Below are positions 8,953 to 10,131 of a DNA stretch of 10,131 nucleotides, in pieces (position 1 is the stretch's first letter; each line of letters opens with the position of its first letter). This stretch comes from Bryobacteraceae bacterium (lineage in GTDB: Bacteria; Acidobacteriota; Terriglobia; Bryobacterales; Bryobacteraceae): the NCBI GenBank assembly GCA_030039005.1, contig JASHQT010000456.1:1-10131 (forward strand), given 5' to 3'. Position numbers and translations under genes: made by a program. The notes beneath the pieces are model-generated. The model was not told the origin of the DNA. It saw only the letters and a program-made list of their open reading frames with translations, and ran no database searches.

Positions 8953-8977
8953 GTATGGGCCTGCTTTAATAGAGAAA

Positions 8978-10131
8978 GTGTCCACCACGACGGTTCCAGT
9001 CGACGAACAGTTGACGTATTTGAAGAAGGGCCTGGTCGATCTGATTCGCGAGGAGGACCTGCGCGAGCGGCTCACTGAGGCCGCGAAGACTGGGCGTCCC
9101 TTGCGCGTGAAGGCCGGCTTCGACCCTACGGCGCCAGACCTGCACCTGGGCCATACCGTGCTGCTGCGCAAGATGAAGCACTTCCAGGACCTGGGACATC
9201 GTGTGATTTTTCTGATCGGCGACAACACCGGGCTGATTGGCGATCCTACCGGCCGCAACACCACGCGGCCTCCGATGACGCGCGAGCAGATCGACCAGAA
9301 CGCCGAAACGTACAAGGCGCAGGTGTTCAAGATTCTCGATCCGGAGAAGACCGAGGTCCGCTTCAACAGCGAGTGGCTGGAACCGCTGAAGTTCGCCGAC
9401 ATTGTGCGGCTGTGCTCGAAATACACGGTGGCGCGCATCCTGGAGCGCGACGAATTCGCCAAGCGCTTCAAGGAAGGCATTCCGATTTCGGTGCACGAAC
9501 TGCTGTATCCGCTGGCGCAAGGGTACGACTCAGTGATGTTGAAGTGCGACGTGGAGATGGGGGGAACGGATCAGCGCTTCAATCTGCTGGTGGGCCGCGA
9601 GCTGCAGCGCGATTTCGGGCAGCCCCCGCAAATCGTCGCCACGGTGCCGCTGCTCGAAGGCACGGACGGCGTGGAGAAGATGTCGAAATCGAAAGGGAAT
9701 TACATCGGCATCACCGAACCGGCGAAAGTGATTTTCCGCAAAGTGATGGGCATCAGCGATGCATTGATGTGGCGCTATTGGGAGCTGCTCACCGACAAGA
9801 GCATGGCGGAGATCGCGGCCATGAAGGCCGAAGATCCGATGACGGTGAAGATGCGCTTGGCGCGCGAGATCACGGCGGATTTTCATTCGGCCGCGGCGGC
9901 GGAGCAGGCGCAGGCGGATTTCGACCGCGAGGTGCGGGAAGGCGCGCAGCCAACGGACATCGAAACAGTCAACTGGCCTCCCGAGTCTGGGTCGAGCCTG
10001 CCCAAGATTGTGTTGGGGACGGGCCTCGCCGATTCACGCACGGATGCTGAGAGAAAGATCAAATCGGGCGCCGTTGAGATCGATGGCGTCCGGCATACCG
10101 ATCTGAAGTTCGTGGTCCCGCCGCAAGGTGC
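8978..10131 (+). CDS. tyrS: Tyrosyl-tRNA synthetase, C-terminus cut by window edge
   Basis: Class I aminoacyl-tRNA synthetase that charges tRNA-Tyr; essential in translation. 384 codons are present and the frame runs off the window, with perhaps 15-30 residues missing. Seen: [13 protein letters not shown] (47-59), in which HLGH (56-59) is the HIGH-type ATP motif; [13 protein letters not shown]; the tyrosine-recognition set Y177, Q181 and D184, with the same spacing as Y169/Q173/D176 of the Geobacillus enzyme; GGTDQ (195-199); and KMSKS (234-238). An S4 RNA-binding domain starts near 333 and is truncated. Lys45 stands where the Geobacillus-type enzyme has Tyr34, as I recall for the HLGH (TyrZ-like) subgroup. 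The GTG start follows weak AGAGA. No ATG or GTG occurs in frame just upstream; a TTG at codon 12 is a less likely alternative. It follows the hydrolase by 25 bases. Confidence 0.96.
   Translation, partial: MSTTTVPVDEQLTYLKKGLVDLIREEDLRERLTEAAKTGRPLRVKAGFDPTAPDLHLGHTVLLRKMKHFQDLGHRVIFLIGDNTGLIGDPTGRNTTRPPMTREQIDQNAETYKAQVFKILDPEKTEVRFNSEWLEPLKFADIVRLCSKYTVARILERDEFAKRFKEGIPISVHELLYPLAQGYDSVMLKCDVEMGGTDQRFNLLVGRELQRDFGQPPQIVATVPLLEGTDGVEKMSKSKGNYIGITEPAKVIFRKVMGISDALMWRYWELLTDKSMAEIAAMKAEDPMTVKMRLAREITADFHSAAAAEQAQADFDREVREGAQPTDIETVNWPPESGSSLPKIVLGTGLADSRTDAERKIKSGAVEIDGVRHTDLKFVVPPQG

Overview
The window looks like a chromosomal segment from a high-GC member of the Acidobacteriota, probably the Solibacter/Bryobacter side. 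That placement rests on family style: a Ser/Thr kinase fused through one membrane helix to a TolB-like and TPR sensor half, a multi-domain hybrid histidine kinase, and generally GC-rich codons. No rRNA or marker gene allows a firmer call. I see no tRNA or rRNA gene, insertion sequence, CRISPR array or phage gene.

Layout from left to right. A Tat-exported phosphoesterase of the phospholipase C/acid phosphatase family (42-1343, minus) is divergent from a very small coiled-coil lipoprotein (1468-1770, plus). The lipoprotein gene converges on a transmembrane Ser/Thr protein kinase with a TolB-like/TPR C-terminal half (1777-4251, minus); only 6 bases separate the two stop codons, and a 7-bp inverted repeat covers both. 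Upstream of the kinase on the same strand is an HpcH/HpaI-type aldolase (4310-5152, minus). The 57-bp gap between aldolase and kinase holds a strong hairpin with a GUAA loop and a promoter-like -10 element just before the kinase start.

A 275-bp divergent region (5153-5427) separates the aldolase from a second block that reads rightwards: a hybrid histidine kinase (5428-8052; membrane segment, GAF, PAS, HisKA, HATPase, two receiver domains), an alpha/beta hydrolase (8095-8952) and tyrosyl-tRNA synthetase (8978 to beyond the window edge). The gaps of 42 and 25 bp would allow a single transcript. A perfect 8-bp-arm dyad with an extra repeat of one half-site lies just upstream of the histidine kinase and is the best operator candidate here.

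The gene families are mostly ordinary. No coherent new multi-gene system stands out. The points that merit a second look are the non-coding dyads, the kinase that appears to lack the alpha-G region and has an odd C-terminal junction, the Lpp-like mini lipoprotein, and the CxxCxxC motif in the membrane segment of the histidine kinase.
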